A program made the position numbers and the translations under genes. 41,380 nucleotides of DNA from Victivallales bacterium (GTDB lineage Bacteria; Verrucomicrobiota; Lentisphaeria; Oligosphaerales; Oligosphaeraceae), in assembly GCA_017554445.1 (NCBI GenBank), contig JAFZIJ010000108.1, forward strand, positions 1-41,380, given 5' to 3'. This document shows positions 16,467 through 25,009 of this stretch, piece after piece; position 1 is the first letter of the stretch, and each line of letters opens with the position of its first letter. The notes below the pieces were generated by a model. The model was given only the letters and a program-made list of their open reading frames with translations. It ran no database searches and was not told the origin of the DNA.

Positions 16467-16768
16467 ATTTTCAATGAACGTTAAGAGGGGAGAATTTGGA
16501 AAAACAGAAAGATTTATACTCAAAAACACATTTTCCTGACGAATAATGGCTCTTTGGATCACATTTTCCTGACGAATAATAACTCTTTGGATCACATTTT
16601 TCGAAGGAATAATGGGTTCTTGGAGCACATTTTTCGAAGGAATGATGTTTTCTGAAGTAGAAAGGAGACTTCTTTTTTGCAAAAAATAATGGCTTGGATT
16701 GACAATGTGAAAAAATCAGATAAGTTCATGCAAGTTTCTCTAATATTTTTTGATAAAGGAGCATGGAA
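16467..16768. other. Intergenic region between the DUF3307 and GH39-like genes
   Basis: About 300 bp without a credible gene. It contains the four-unit 33-bp array described separately. After the array a TTGACA at 16698-16703 is visible but no convincing -10 follows at the right spacing. The GH39-like gene's AAAGGAG site is at 16756-16761. Open frames crossing the array on the minus strand translate only the repeat. Confidence 0.6.
16527..16658. repeat. 33-bp tandem repeat, four copies
   Basis: Units at 16527, 16560, 16593 and 16626 are each exactly 33 bp. Units 1 and 2 begin CACATTTTCCTGACGAATAA; units 3 and 4 begin CACATTTTTCGAAGGAAT. Neighbouring units are most alike, which fits stepwise duplication. 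Since 33 is a multiple of three, the minus strand stays open with an 11-residue period (for example IIRQENVIQ), but no start signal or partner supports a real protein. There are no separate repeat and spacer parts, so this is not a CRISPR. Confidence 0.85.
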
Positions 16769-18121
16769 ATGAGCTTGGCAAAAACTGATGTTGTTGTTGA
16801 TTTGAATCACAAGTTGGGCAATGTGAAAATCATGAACGCCGTGAACAACGGGCCGTCTGCTTGGCGGTCCGACCAGACGATGACGAATTTCGGCGACTAC
16901 CAGGCGTTGGAAATTCCTTATGCCCGTACGCATGATTCCGCTCATTGCCATGCATATGGCGGGTGGCATTCCGTCGATATCACAGGCATCTTTCCAGACT
17001 TCTCCAAAGATGCGGATGATCCTGCGTCGTATGACTTTGTGGAGACGGACGACTATCTGAAGACGATGCGTGCCGCTGGCACGGAGCCGTTCTACCGCCT
17101 TGGCCAGTCCATCGAACATTGGATCAAGAAGTATGGTGTAAATCCGCCACCGGATTTTGATAAATGGGCGTCCATCTGCGAGCACATTGTCCGTCACTAC
17201 ACCGAAGGATGGGCGGATGGTTTCAAATGGAACATCACATATTGGGAAATCTGGAACGAGCCTGATTTGAAGCCTGCGGCGGACGGCCGCCCGAGCCCCA
17301 CGTGGACGGGCACGCCCGAACAGTTCTATGATTTGTTCTCCAAGACGGCGTTGCGTCTGAAAAAGGCCTTCTCTCAGTTGAAGATTGGCGGCCCCGCGTT
17401 GGCGTATGACGAACAGTGGGCGGATGCCTTCTTGGCGGAGATGAGCCGCCGTGGTGTGGAATTGGATTTCTTCTCATGGCATATCTATGCCGTTGTTCCA
17501 GAACCGATTGCGGAAAAGGCAATACGGATGCGCGCATTGCTGGACAAATATGGCTACACCAAGACAGAATCCATTCTCAACGAATGGAACTATGTCCGCG
17601 ATTGGAGCGACAGTTGGATCTATTCGTTGCAAGTGGAAATGGGCGAGATGAATTACAAGGGCGCGGCGTTTGTGTCGGCGGTTCTGACCCGATGCCAGAG
17701 GGCGCCTGTCGATATGCTTATGTTCTATGACGCGCGCGTTAGCGGCGGTATGAACAACATGTTCGACCAGATGTCGTTGGAGCCGTCACGGGGCTATTAT
17801 CCGTTCATGGCGTGGGCGAAGATGCGGCGCTTGGGAACGGAAGCCGCCGTGAAAATCGATGGTCAGAATGACATCTACGTGATGGCGGCTGTCGGTCTGG
17901 ACGGTCATGCGGGCATTTTGGTGACGCGCTATTTGGACGATGACAACGTGACGCCGATCGAGCTTGTGACCGTTCGCGTTGAAGGCCGTTCATTGGCTGG
18001 AGCGGAATGCCATTTGACGGACAAAGTTCGTTTCTTTACGGAAGTCTATCCGAAAGCAGACGAGAATGGCGCGATAACGTTGCCCATGAAGCCCAATTCG
18101 TTCGCGTTCATTGAGTTGTAA
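16769..18121 (+). CDS. GH39-like retaining glycosidase (beta-xylosidase clan A)
   Basis: A 450-residue clan GH-A TIM barrel, resembling GH39 beta-xylosidase/iduronidase-type enzymes. The acid/base is E164 in YWEIWNEPD and the nucleophile E272 in SILNEWN. The barrel starts with YARTHD near 50, and SWHIYA near 237 lies between the two glutamates. A short C-terminal sandwich (about 375-450) follows. There is no signal peptide, so it acts in the cytoplasm. An upstream ATG at 16763 is only 1 nt from the GGAG site, whereas ATG 16769 is 7 nt away and is preferred. It is convergent with the phosphate transporter gene, with a hairpin repeat array between them. The sugar specificity is not determined. 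Confidence 0.8.
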   Translation: MSLAKTDVVVDLNHKLGNVKIMNAVNNGPSAWRSDQTMTNFGDYQALEIPYARTHDSAHCHAYGGWHSVDITGIFPDFSKDADDPASYDFVETDDYLKTMRAAGTEPFYRLGQSIEHWIKKYGVNPPPDFDKWASICEHIVRHYTEGWADGFKWNITYWEIWNEPDLKPAADGRPSPTWTGTPEQFYDLFSKTALRLKKAFSQLKIGGPALAYDEQWADAFLAEMSRRGVELDFFSWHIYAVVPEPIAEKAIRMRALLDKYGYTKTESILNEWNYVRDWSDSWIYSLQVEMGEMNYKGAAFVSAVLTRCQRAPVDMLMFYDARVSGGMNNMFDQMSLEPSRGYYPFMAWAKMRRLGTEAAVKIDGQNDIYVMAAVGLDGHAGILVTRYLDDDNVTPIELVTVRVEGRSLAGAECHLTDKVRFFTEVYPKADENGAITLPMKPNSFAFIEL

Positions 18122-18136
18122 AAAAAACGCATGGAA

Positions 18137-18226
18137 GGTCCCGCAGGAGCGGGACCTCCCATTTTTGCGGTCCCGCAGGAGCGGGACCCTCCCATTTTTG
18201 CGGTCCCGCAGGAGCGGGACCCTCCC
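18137..18226. repeat. Three hairpin repeats between convergent genes
   Basis: Three near-identical units (18137-18160, 18169-18193, 18202-18226) are separated by ATTTTTGC. Each contains the palindrome GGTCCCGCAGGAGCGGGACC and, read on the minus strand, is headed by TGGGAGG. The last unit ends 2 bp before the stop codon of the minus-strand phosphate transporter gene; the first begins 15 bp after the stop of the GH39-like gene. It is probably a bidirectional terminator or mRNA end-protecting element; that role is inferred. Confidence 0.85.
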
Positions 18227-18228
18227 AT

Positions 18229-19938
18229 TTATCCATTGATATCCAACGTGATGCCGCTTTCGACATAGGTCTTGCCGATGGAATTGTAGAAATTGCCGGC
18301 ACGGTCTGTGATATTGGTGAGATGACGCGAAATCTTGCGGATTTCCTCCAGAAGCTCCAGATACATCAGACCGATGTCGGGAATGCAGAGACCTTTGGAA
18401 ATACGTTGGATATGATCGTTTTCATATTGCGCGAGACGTTCGGAAAGATGTTGTTTCTGACGTTGGGCCAGTTTGATGGCGTCCGGCGTGTTTTGGTAGA
18501 GAAGGCCGATGACCGTCTCCGTCATTTCCTTCAGTTCCTTATGAAGGGAGACGTATTCGGCTTCCGCTTCGGGGCTGAAGCGATGGCCTGAACCTTGCAG
18601 GCGGTCCATGATGTTGCAGATGGCGAATGTGAGGTCGCCGATGCGTTCCGCGTCGTTGTTGCAATGGAGGAGCATCGGAATCAGAAGCGTCTGCTCATCT
18701 GTCAGTTGCCGCTGCATAAGGCGTGAGAGGTAGTCGGCGATTTCCTGCTGGCGAGCGTCCACGTCTTCTTCGCGTTTTTCCAACTGGTTGAAGATGCGTT
18801 GGTTCTTCTCATCGTTTTCGCAGTAGAGGCTGAGGGCGCAATCAACCATGGTCCAAGCCTTTGCGAGCATCATTTGGAGAGCGGCGGTGGTCTGGGCGAG
18901 GGCGATGGACGGAGATGCCAGAAGATGCGGTTCCAGATATTGGAAATGGACTTTTTCGGATTCGACGGGAATGAGTTTCTCGCAGATTTTCACGAGAACG
19001 GAGATGAGCGGGATGAAAAGAATGCTTGTGACGAGATTGAAAATCGTGTTGGAGTTGGCGATGAGACGGCCCGTGGAAGCGCCTTTTGAACATTGACGGA
19101 CGAAATGGAAGAAAACTGGTTCGCCGCCGACGTTCCACCAGAAGGTCACGATGACGAGGAGGACGCCGACGGTCGCCGTCAGAAAGTGGACGAGAGCGGC
19201 TTGTTTGGCGACGCGGTTGGACGGGAGGGCGGCGATGATGGCCGTGCTAGTCGTGCCGATGTTGGCGCCAAGAGCGATGATGGAGGCGGTGTAGTAATCC
19301 ATTAAGCCGTTGCTTGCGAGGACGATGGCGATACCGGTACTGGCGGAACTGCTTTGGACGATAATGGTCGCGATGATGCCGATGAGCAGGGCACCGAATG
19401 TGGCGCCGATGGGCATGACGCCGTTGACTGGCTCGCACTGGAATGTTTGGAAGATCTTGTGGACGCTTGGGTTGGATGCAAGCTGATGGAGTTCGTCGCT
19501 CATGATTTCCATGCTGAAAAACAGGAAGCCGAACCCCATGATGGTCATGCCCCATTTTTTGACGACGCGTTGCTTGAAGAAGGACATGATGACGCCGATG
19601 ATGATGGCGGGCATGCTGATGCCGCTGATTTTGAAGGCGACGATCTGGCCGGTGACGGTCGTACCAATGTGCGAGCCGAGAATGATGCCGATGGACTGTT
19701 TCAGCGTCAGCAATCCTGCGTTGACGAAGCCGACGACCATGACGGTTGTCGCTCCCGACGACTGGATAAGCGATGTGACGATGGTTCCCGTGAGAATGGC
19801 GACGAAGCGGTTTTTCGCGAACAGATGGAGGATGGAACGGAGGCGCTGTCCCGCGACGCCACGGAGGCCTTCACCCATCAGTTGCATGGAATAGATGAAG
19901 ATGGCCAAGCCGCCAAAAACGGTAAAGAATGAACTCAT
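18229..19938 (-). CDS. Na+/phosphate cotransporter with PhoU-like C-terminus
   Basis: A 569-residue protein of the Na/Pi cotransporter (NptA/PNaS) family. Two inverted QSS repeats are plain: LIQSSGATTV with GSHIGTT in the first half, and VQSSSASTG with GANIGTT in the second. These form the phosphate and sodium sites. The membrane part covers roughly residues 1-320. The remaining 250 residues are helical and PhoU-like, ending in a helical segment that includes LELLEEIRKISRHL. The frame extends nine codons upstream to a TTG, but ATG 19938 has AGGA nine bases ahead and is preferred. It probably imports phosphate at the cytoplasmic membrane, or mediates a related anion flux. It is alone, convergent with the GH39-like gene, and follows the heparinase operon on the same strand. 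Confidence 0.9.
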   Translation of the reverse strand: MSSFFTVFGGLAIFIYSMQLMGEGLRGVAGQRLRSILHLFAKNRFVAILTGTIVTSLIQSSGATTVMVVGFVNAGLLTLKQSIGIILGSHIGTTVTGQIVAFKISGISMPAIIIGVIMSFFKQRVVKKWGMTIMGFGFLFFSMEIMSDELHQLASNPSVHKIFQTFQCEPVNGVMPIGATFGALLIGIIATIIVQSSSASTGIAIVLASNGLMDYYTASIIALGANIGTTSTAIIAALPSNRVAKQAALVHFLTATVGVLLVIVTFWWNVGGEPVFFHFVRQCSKGASTGRLIANSNTIFNLVTSILFIPLISVLVKICEKLIPVESEKVHFQYLEPHLLASPSIALAQTTAALQMMLAKAWTMVDCALSLYCENDEKNQRIFNQLEKREEDVDARQQEIADYLSRLMQRQLTDEQTLLIPMLLHCNNDAERIGDLTFAICNIMDRLQGSGHRFSPEAEAEYVSLHKELKEMTETVIGLLYQNTPDAIKLAQRQKQHLSERLAQYENDHIQRISKGLCIPDIGLMYLELLEEIRKISRHLTNITDRAGNFYNSIGKTYVESGITLDING

Positions 19939-20010
19939 GATGACAATTCCTGACAATTTAGACAAGGACGTATATCATTTAGAAATATTTTTTTTTACGG
20001 AACACCTTTG

Positions 20011-22524
20011 TTAATCAACGGCGTGGACGCCGTCGTTACTTTCGGTTGTGGTAAAGACCATCGTGATGGTGGCGTGGAGAACGGGAGACTGGAAGTCGAT
20101 GCCGAGGCGGCGTGGTTTGGGAGAGATTTGCGTCTTCAGCGTGGTCACGTTGAAGAGCAACGGGCCATCCGTGGAGGAGATGGAGGCGTGCAATGTTTCG
20201 TTGTTGTTTTGGAAAACAAACTGCCCGGAAGCGGTTTCGCGGAGTTCCGCAAAACTGACAAGCGCAGTTCCAAAGGCTTGCGGTGACGTGAATTCGACAT
20301 CGTCTTGAATCGTGATGACGGCGTTCAGACGATCATACGTCATCGTCCGCTTGAGTTTGTTGAGCTGCGGAATGTCATAAGCCGCTTTCATGTCGAGCAC
20401 GACGATATCTTTTTCCGCAGAGAATGATGTTGACGTGAAGATGCCTTCCGCTTGCCGTCCAGTCTTTTGCAACTTTCCCGCAACGAATGGAACGGAATGG
20501 CCCCATGAGTTCATGAGCGGGAACGTGTAACGCGCAACGCCGAAGGTCTGTCCGCTATATTCCTCTCGTCCAGGATCTTGGATGAGCGGTTCGTCGCCGA
20601 CGGCGAGTACGAAGGAGCCGATGTCGTTGTGGTTGTGGTGTTCGGCGTTATGGCCGCCTTTCAGAGCGATGGACAGGCGGTTGGCGGAATGGTCGCCCGG
20701 GCGGCAGATGACAACGCCGCCTGTCGGGAAGAAGCTGTGTTCCGGCAACGGAGAGGATTCGGGCAAGGCGGCAGCATAGCGGTTTTCGTCGCCGAAGCCG
20801 AGAAGACCGAAGCAGGGGATGTGTTCGAGAACAAGGCCTGACGAGCCACAGAAGATTGGTTTGTGTGCAACGGCGTCGTATTCAAATGTCGGCATCGTAT
20901 AGCCCAACGGCGTGTCTGGATTGACACGTTGTGTAAGGGCTTGCGGGAAGCGACGTTGGATCAGAAGAAGGACTTCCTTGAAGGGGAAGACCGTCAGGCG
21001 GCAGTCCGCAAAAGGCGGTGAAAGACGGCGAGTAAGTTGAATGTCCGTTCCGTAGCGGGCGACTTTTTCGAGCAGGGGATATTGATCTTTGAGAATGTTG
21101 AGTTTGCCGTCAGTGGCCTGCAGGACGGTTTCGGCGAGTGCAAGAAAATGGCCGAAGCCGAAGCCCCAGTAACTGACACCTTCCGTGCAGTATCCGTCTG
21201 GGCTGAAGCCTGTAAGGAAGAATTGGTTGGAGATTTCCATGCCTGCGAGAAATTCGGCGCGGACATGTTTGTCCGGTATTAATGCCAAAGCTATTCCCGT
21301 GACGTTGTTTGTGCAAACAGCGTTCCAATTGTTGGTGCCTTTCATCCACCAGAGTTCGGCGATGGCTTCACCACTGCGGAAGACGTTCAGGCAAGGCTGG
21401 AGGATGCGGCGTTGAATCTCCTGCCGAAGACGTTCGCGGAGGGACTGCGGAAGTCTGTCATCCAGCCATGCGTCGATGGACATGACGGTCCAGCCGCGCG
21501 CGGAACATCCTAAATCCGCATAGCACTGGATGTTGTGGAAGTTGAGCAATTCTCTGTCATGGGCTGGCATGAGCCAACTGCGCATGCCGCAGAGCGTTTC
21601 AAGACGACGGATGATTTCCGGCAGGAAGCGCCCTTTGTCCTCCAGACATTCCGCAACGGCCAATGTTTGGATTTCTGGCTCCCAAAGATGGTAGATATTT
21701 TCATAAGTGGTTCGTATGCCAGTGCGATGGAAATCCAGATAGAGTTCGTCCGTCATCGGCTGTTGCGGCGTTGCCAAAATCTTTTCGGCACGTGAGATGA
21801 TGACATGGGCGGCGGAATCGGCCGCGAGGCGGCCCCATGTCGTGCGGTCATGGATGGTCGGGCCGGGCTTCCATAAATTGTCTGGCAGCATGGCTTCCAA
21901 TTCCGCGATGCGTTGCGGTGACGATTTGGGAAAGGGCGCTTTGACGGGAAGCCATGTGCTACATGCATTCTGCGCCTCTTGCGGCGACAGATGGGTTAGT
22001 TCGAAATCGTCGAAATCCGCCACCAGTCCAGTCGTGGCGTTGAAGGAATGAATCCAGAGAGAAACGGTTGCTGTGTTTTTCGGAGCGATTTCGACGTAAT
22101 CCAACTGCCGCCAATCCGGAACGCAGGAGAGCGTGAATTTATATTCGCTACCGTCTGGTCGCGCAAGCGTGTTGCCTTTTTCATCCTTGAAAATGAAATA
22201 GACACCGATCAGGCCGGATGTTTCTTTCGGAATATGCGCCCAAAAGCGCAAACGATACGTTTCCTCTCCGTGGGCGGGAACGGTTTGGCTACGGAAACTG
22301 CTGCCTGTTTGCGGATCATTGTCCGTCACCCGCAGGCCGAGTTTGCCTGAATGGGCTGCTTGCGGGCAGACAACGCTTTTGCCGTTGTCGCCTGTCCAGC
22401 CGGCCATGCCTTGCTCGAAATCAAGATTTTCCAAGGGCAAGTTTGATGATGCGATACAGGGGAGACAGAGGCTGGAAAGAATCATCATGATGCGGTGTGT
22501 GTGCATGGTTGTTGTTGAAGTCAT
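20011..22524 (-). CDS. Heparinase II/III-like polysaccharide lyase, exported
   Basis: An 837-residue exported protein. The signal peptide is likely residues 7-27 (IMMILSSLCLPCIAS core). Residues 33-175 form a CenC-like carbohydrate-binding sandwich, from NLDFEQGMAGW to FDDFELTHL. Residues 200-560 are mainly helical, as in the alpha/alpha toroid of heparinase II/III and alginate lyases. The C-terminal sandwich starts near 610 with the family signature HNAEHHNHNDIGSF near 625-640. Such enzymes cleave uronic-acid polysaccharides (heparin-type, alginate, ulvan) by beta-elimination. Its ATG overlaps the stop of the MFS gene upstream by 4 bp, so uptake and cleavage are made together. The last codons resemble a short dispersed sequence seen again near 30354. 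The true polymer is unknown. Confidence 0.8.
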   Translation of the reverse strand: MTSTTTMHTHRIMMILSSLCLPCIASSNLPLENLDFEQGMAGWTGDNGKSVVCPQAAHSGKLGLRVTDNDPQTGSSFRSQTVPAHGEETYRLRFWAHIPKETSGLIGVYFIFKDEKGNTLARPDGSEYKFTLSCVPDWRQLDYVEIAPKNTATVSLWIHSFNATTGLVADFDDFELTHLSPQEAQNACSTWLPVKAPFPKSSPQRIAELEAMLPDNLWKPGPTIHDRTTWGRLAADSAAHVIISRAEKILATPQQPMTDELYLDFHRTGIRTTYENIYHLWEPEIQTLAVAECLEDKGRFLPEIIRRLETLCGMRSWLMPAHDRELLNFHNIQCYADLGCSARGWTVMSIDAWLDDRLPQSLRERLRQEIQRRILQPCLNVFRSGEAIAELWWMKGTNNWNAVCTNNVTGIALALIPDKHVRAEFLAGMEISNQFFLTGFSPDGYCTEGVSYWGFGFGHFLALAETVLQATDGKLNILKDQYPLLEKVARYGTDIQLTRRLSPPFADCRLTVFPFKEVLLLIQRRFPQALTQRVNPDTPLGYTMPTFEYDAVAHKPIFCGSSGLVLEHIPCFGLLGFGDENRYAAALPESSPLPEHSFFPTGGVVICRPGDHSANRLSIALKGGHNAEHHNHNDIGSFVLAVGDEPLIQDPGREEYSGQTFGVARYTFPLMNSWGHSVPFVAGKLQKTGRQAEGIFTSTSFSAEKDIVVLDMKAAYDIPQLNKLKRTMTYDRLNAVITIQDDVEFTSPQAFGTALVSFAELRETASGQFVFQNNNETLHASISSTDGPLLFNVTTLKTQISPKPRRLGIDFQSPVLHATITMVFTTTESNDGVHAVD

Positions 22525-23765
22525 ACGCTATGATAGAAGCGGGAGGAGGTCACGCGTGCGATGACGAACAGGAAGAACGGGAGCGTGAGGAGATAGAGCA
22601 GGGCAGTGAAGAAGAACACGCCGTTGAGCGGGAAGAACATGACGCACATACCGCCGAGCCACGCGGCGATCATGCCGCCGATACAGCTTGCGCAGGCCGT
22701 GCTGCCAAAGGCCGAGCCGCGTTTCCGCTTCGGCGTGATGCCGGAAAGGCATTTCTGGATGACGGGTTGCAAGCCCCCCGCGAACAGGAAGAGCATCGTT
22801 CGGGCCGCAGCCAATAGCACAAGACTATGGCCGATGCCATGCAACGCGAGTGCGATGGCGGATCCTAAGCTGATGGGAATAAGCAGATAGCGCAGTGGGA
22901 TCTTATCTGCCAGAAAGCCCATTAGGGCACCTGAACAAATGGCGCCGACACAGACGATGGCGGAGACGATGCCTGTCCAGTAGTCGGCGTTTCCTTTACC
23001 GACGATGTTTTCGATGCGGAGCGCGATATAGGGAGTTTCGATGCCGCGGATGATGCCCATCGTGAAGAACAATAGCACCATGAACCAGATGGCCTGGCCG
23101 AAATCGGGCAGCCATTTGGGAGCGAGGCGGACATGCTGCGTCTCCGCTACCGGATTGGCGTGGAGCGGGATACGTGCGCCGTCATCCTTTGTGAAAAGGA
23201 CGGCGAATCCCGCGATGAAATAGAGGATGCCGCAGAGCCAGAAGGCGTATAAATAATTATAGTAATGGATGATGAGGCCGCCGACGACGTTGCCGAGCAT
23301 GGAACCGCCCCAAATGGCCGTCGAAAGGAGACCTAATGCGAAGCCCTGACGGTTGTCCGGTGTCGTTCGCGCGATCATCGTCTGCGAAGCGGAAGTTGTT
23401 CCCGCGCAGGCGGCTGTGGCGAATCGCAGGAAGACGAGCATGCCCGGCGTGGAGACATAGCCCATGCATGGATAGATGAACGCCGTCACAAACGTGCCGC
23501 GGAGAAGCATGGGCTTGACACCGAAGCGGTCGGAAAGAAAGCCCCAGATAGGCACGAAAATCGAATAGGCCATCGTCCCGAAGAAGTTGAACAATGTGAT
23601 GTAGAGGGCGAGATCATGCTTGTCGATCACATGTAGTTCATCTTTCAGAAACAACGGGATGAAGGGGATCATGGCGCTGTAGCCGGCCATGACGAGAAGC
23701 TGCGAGAACCACAGCATGACGAGATTGAGTTTCCAGGCGGACTTATTATTTTCAGATTCGGACAT
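22521..23765 (-). CDS. MFS transporter coupled to the heparinase-like lyase
   Basis: A 414-residue major facilitator with about 12 helices. Helix 1 includes LVMLWFSQLLVMAGYS, and the signature loop between helices 2 and 3 is WGFLSDRFGVKPML. Another Arg-rich loop between helices 8 and 9 has ADKIPLRYLL. It resembles multidrug/sugar-type DHA carriers; the substrate is likely an oligosaccharide or sugar acid released by the downstream lyase (inference). The frame is open to a TTG at 23810, but ATG 23765 (MSESENNKS) is a more normal start; neither has a strong ribosome site. Its TGA overlaps the lyase ATG. It is divergent from the alarmone synthetase gene. Confidence 0.8.
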   Translation of the reverse strand: MSESENNKSAWKLNLVMLWFSQLLVMAGYSAMIPFIPLFLKDELHVIDKHDLALYITLFNFFGTMAYSIFVPIWGFLSDRFGVKPMLLRGTFVTAFIYPCMGYVSTPGMLVFLRFATAACAGTTSASQTMIARTTPDNRQGFALGLLSTAIWGGSMLGNVVGGLIIHYYNYLYAFWLCGILYFIAGFAVLFTKDDGARIPLHANPVAETQHVRLAPKWLPDFGQAIWFMVLLFFTMGIIRGIETPYIALRIENIVGKGNADYWTGIVSAIVCVGAICSGALMGFLADKIPLRYLLIPISLGSAIALALHGIGHSLVLLAAARTMLFLFAGGLQPVIQKCLSGITPKRKRGSAFGSTACASCIGGMIAAWLGGMCVMFFPLNGVFFFTALLYLLTLPFFLFVIARVTSSRFYHSV

Positions 23766-23858
23766 GGAATAATACCGATGGGAAGATGTGCGGGAGGGCT
23801 GTTCAGGCAAGACGAACAGGACATTAAATATACTTGGGCATCTAAAAAGGGCAAATGG

Positions 23859-23887
23859 TTGAATTACGCAAAAAGCGGCATTAGATT
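23859..23887 (+). promoter_or_regulatory. Candidate promoter for the alarmone gene pair
   Basis: TTGAAT (23859-23864) and TAGATT (23882-23887) are spaced by exactly 17 bp, each matching 4/6 of the sigma-70 consensus. Together with AGGAA at 23919 they lie before the synthetase gene. The divergent MFS gene leaves only about 170 bp here for both promoters. Confidence 0.4.
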
Positions 23888-23936
23888 ATTTAATTCTTTG
23901 CGATAAAGAGCAGAACATAGGAACCTATTGACGGTC

Positions 23937-25004
23937 ATGAACAGTCATTGCAGTGAATTGATGGGCCAATTTCTGGCGGACAAGCCGACATTTGAGAAAA
24001 TGTTGGATTTCCTTCTGGAGTATCTGAAGTCGATGATGGCGGACAACAACATCAACGTCGGCGTGGAAGGTCGTGTGAAGACGGAGAAGAGCCTTGCCGG
24101 CAAGCTGGAGCTGAAAGGTGAGAAGTACCGTGATGTCAGCGATGTAACGGATCTTGTCGGTGTCCGCGTCATCACGTACTACAGCGACGAAGTCGATAAA
24201 ATCGCGTCACTTGTGGAGAAGGTGTTTGAAATCGACTGGAAGAATTCGATCGACAAGCGGAAGATGCATGATGTCGATCATTTCGGCTACATGTCGTTAC
24301 ACTATATCTGCCGGATTCCTGCGTCGTTGTTCAACGATCCGTCGTTGCCGAAGCTGAATGAATATCGCTTTGAACTACAGATGCGGACGGCATTGCAGCA
24401 CGTGTGGGCGACGGTTTATCATGACACCGGCTATAAGTCCGACATCGAAATGCCGCGTGAATACATTCGTCCGCTGACGCGCATGGCGGTCGTTCTGGAA
24501 ATTGCGGATGAAGAGTTCCGTACCATCCGAACAAGTCTGGAGAACTACCGCCGAAAGGTCAGGACATTACTTAAGGATGGTAAATACAAGGATTTGGAGC
24601 TCGATGGCGAATCGTTCCGCCATTATCTGGACTTGGATCCCTTTCATGCATTAACAGAGAAGATCGCCTCATCCAACAACGCGGAGGTACAGGAGACCAG
24701 CGGTATGATTTATCTGCCGATTCTGAAACACATGGGGCTGAAGATGCTGTCGGACGTGGAGGCGATGCGCAAGTCCTGTTCCGATGACGCTTACCGCCTG
24801 GCGTTGAGCCAGATGAGCGGCACGGATCTGGACATTATTTCTTCCACGCTGGCGTTGCAGAACCTCTGTCTTGTGCATATTGTCAAAAGCGGCCACGGCG
24901 AGGCGGGGTTGAAGGAGTTCTATGACCAGTTGCATGGCGCTCGGCCGCGGAACGCAGGCATGGCGCATCGTATGTACGAACGTATTCACAAATTACTTCA
25001 CTGA
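23937..25004 (+). CDS. Single-domain alarmone (ppGpp) synthetase, RelA/SpoT domain
   Basis: A 355-residue protein with a RelA_SpoT synthetase domain but no HD, TGS or ACT domain. The motifs are intact, in order: R46, K48, S52 and K56 of the nucleotide-binding stretch (GRVKTEKSLAGK), DVTDLVGVRVI at 69-80, FGYMSLHY at 116-123 and ELQMRTALQHVWA at 146-158. It should transfer pyrophosphate from ATP to a guanine (or adenine) nucleotide. About 150 C-terminal residues after 205 are unassigned, longer than in small alarmone synthetases. The frame also offers a TTG at 23928, 4 nt behind AGGAA; ATG 23937 is 13 nt behind it, so the start is uncertain by three codons. It lies 5 bp from a separate alarmone hydrolase gene. 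A housekeeping stress enzyme or a toxSAS-type toxin are both possible. Confidence 0.85.
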   Translation: MNSHCSELMGQFLADKPTFEKMLDFLLEYLKSMMADNNINVGVEGRVKTEKSLAGKLELKGEKYRDVSDVTDLVGVRVITYYSDEVDKIASLVEKVFEIDWKNSIDKRKMHDVDHFGYMSLHYICRIPASLFNDPSLPKLNEYRFELQMRTALQHVWATVYHDTGYKSDIEMPREYIRPLTRMAVVLEIADEEFRTIRTSLENYRRKVRTLLKDGKYKDLELDGESFRHYLDLDPFHALTEKIASSNNAEVQETSGMIYLPILKHMGLKMLSDVEAMRKSCSDDAYRLALSQMSGTDLDIISSTLALQNLCLVHIVKSGHGEAGLKEFYDQLHGARPRNAGMAHRMYERIHKLLH

Positions 25005-25009
25005 TAGTT

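Noticed and set aside
16527..16658. CRISPR-like array
   Set aside because: Units are contiguous 33-bp copies without alternating spacers, and no cas genes are nearby.
16698..16730. TTGACA upstream of the GH39-like gene as a promoter
   Set aside because: No acceptable -10 hexamer lies at 16-18 bp, so it is not listed as a feature.
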